A DNA stretch of 64,000 nt from a bacterium 210820-DFI.6.37 (GTDB lineage: Bacteria; Bacillota; Clostridia; Peptostreptococcales; Anaerovoracaceae), in contig JAJCKG010000001.1 of the NCBI GenBank assembly GCA_020558355.1, forward strand, positions 186,001-250,000, in the 5' to 3' direction. The position numbers and the translations under genes are program-made. Shown in pieces: positions 63,278 through 64,000 of this stretch. Positions within the stretch are counted from its first letter, which is position 1. Each line of letters opens with the position of its first letter. A model generated the notes under the pieces. The model worked only from the letters and a program-made list of their open reading frames with translations. It had not been told where the DNA came from and did no database searches.

Positions 63278-64000
63278 GTTTCTTCTTCCTCCTTTACTTC
63301 CACATCATCAGGGAGGGGATAAGCGATCTCACACCAGTTTTCATACAGCTTTTCCTCCCTGTCACACACATTTTTATCTTTGTACCGGGCCGTTCTGTAA
63401 AGCTCTGCCCTCTGGTAGATCCGGGAGCCCTTCTTTTCATAAGTAACTGCCCGGTTTTCCAGCTGATATTCTACTCCCTGCCAGCTGTCTGTCCTGAGAA
63501 CGCCGTAGATTCGTTCCTCGTCAAAGGCGATTTTGATCTGAAAGGCTGCCGCTTCCCGATTCTCTACTTTCAGATCGATCCACCCCTCGCTTACCGTAGC
63601 GTCGCATCCAGCCAGACTTGTGCCCGGATCAGGGAATTCCTTCCTTCGATGTCCGGTCCGCTCGATGATCCGCAGAGGTGAATGGAGAAACAGCGCAAAG
63701 AGCAGGTTGCTCATCTGACACAGACCTCCTCCCGGGGTGGTGGTCAATACTCCATTTACAAGGTTCAGCCCTTCCCTGTATGGAGTCTCCCGGTCCGCGT
63801 GACGCAGAGCCTTCCAGAAGGAAAAGGTCTCTCCCGGGTTTATCACCAGTCCGTCCAGTTTTCTTGCAGCCAGTTTCAGGTTAAACACTTTGTTGTACTG
63901 ATACTTCATATCAAAGCCTGTGTCTTTGTTGTATAAGGGACTGCTGCTGCTGAAAAGGACAAAAGGCAGCGGCCTTTTGTCAACGCTTTTCGCGTAACGT
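63274..64000 (-). CDS. VanW family protein, 5'-truncated by the window edge
   Basis: The frame is open from the window end to a TGA that overlaps the ligase start. It contains SSSSPLYNKDTGF, LKLAARKLDGLVINPGETFSF, TPGGGLCQMSNLLFALFLHS and GHRRKEF, the VanW core, plus a Cys- and Glu-rich C-terminal part ending EEEET. The N-terminus is missing. Its tight coupling to a VanG-type ligase matches the vanW-vanG order of glycopeptide-resistance clusters. It is the second VanW gene in the window and differs from the first. Confidence 0.9.
   Translation of the reverse strand, partial: RYAKSVDKRPLPFVLFSSSSPLYNKDTGFDMKYQYNKVFNLKLAARKLDGLVINPGETFSFWKALRHADRETPYREGLNLVNGVLTTTPGGGLCQMSNLLFALFLHSPLRIIERTGHRRKEFPDPGTSLAGCDATVSEGWIDLKVENREAAAFQIKIAFDEERIYGVLRTDSWQGVEYQLENRAVTYEKKGSRIYQRAELYRTARYKDKNVCDREEKLYENWCEIAYPLPDDVEVKEEEET

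Overview
The window looks like a chromosomal segment of a low- to mid-GC anaerobic Firmicute. The best guess is the class Clostridia, near the amino-acid-fermenting Anaerovoracaceae / Eubacteriales family XIII group. This is inferred from gene content and was not tested by a search. The main signs are a CoA-dependent fermentation operon with a ketyl-radical 2-hydroxyacyl-CoA dehydratase, sigma-54 control, an isoleucine T-box, three adjacent signal peptidase I genes, VanW proteins and an acyl-CoA dehydrogenase fused to an ETF-alpha domain. Most genes lie on the minus strand.

Region 1 (1-14.6 kb) is a catabolic block. A nine-gene operon (11456 down to 2896) encodes both subunits and the activator of a 2-hydroxyacyl-CoA dehydratase, 3-hydroxyacyl-CoA dehydrogenase, crotonase, thiolase, a 4-hydroxybutyrate-type CoA-transferase and an iron-dependent alcohol dehydrogenase. 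A GabT-like aminotransferase and an amidohydrolase follow. Good -24/-12 promoters precede the dehydratase operon, gabT and an AEC-type transporter. A PAS/AAA+/HTH activator sits beside the operon, and five copies of a 16-bp inverted repeat (consensus GATGTAA-N2-TTGCATC) lie where its upstream activating sites would be expected. Together this reads as one regulon for fermenting an omega-amino acid (GABA, 5-aminovalerate or beta-alanine).

Region 2 (14.9-22.9 kb) is an accessory and decaying zone. It holds a 37-aa gene with a perfect sigma-A promoter, a secreted subtilase, an alpha/beta hydrolase, a Fic protein, several pseudogenes (a nonsense-mutated gene, a phage or conjugative-element protein fragment, an internally deleted AlbA/Schlafen-type gene) and a pair of inverted REP-like structured repeats. 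It ends at the 3' end of ssrA, where a 13-bp direct repeat hints at an old integration site.

Region 3 (22.9-38.1 kb) is mostly housekeeping: tmRNA and smpB, three signal peptidases (one lacking both catalytic residues), an RluC/D-type pseudouridine synthase, class II aldolase, nicotinate phosphoribosyltransferase, uvrBA with a LexA-type SOS box, and citrate synthase.

Region 4 (38.1-51.6 kb) holds a sulfur cluster (cysK, patB-like, metY, an E1-like protein, an Rrf2 regulator). The metY leader contains a palindromic operator, an 18-codon ORF ending Cys-Arg-Cys, and a 9-bp triplet repeat. A nitrilase/Nudix/EamA operon, a molybdate block (modABC plus a MoeA-like protein) and rlmN follow.

Region 5 (51.7-64 kb) holds ileS and an HD-domain gene behind an Ile T-box, two duplicated micro-gene cassettes, a VanW protein, a MATE exporter, the acyl-CoA dehydrogenase/ETF-alpha fusion, dapB, two tandem small membrane proteins, and a vanG-like cluster (vanW, VanG/C-type ligase, frameshifted third gene) that runs off the window.
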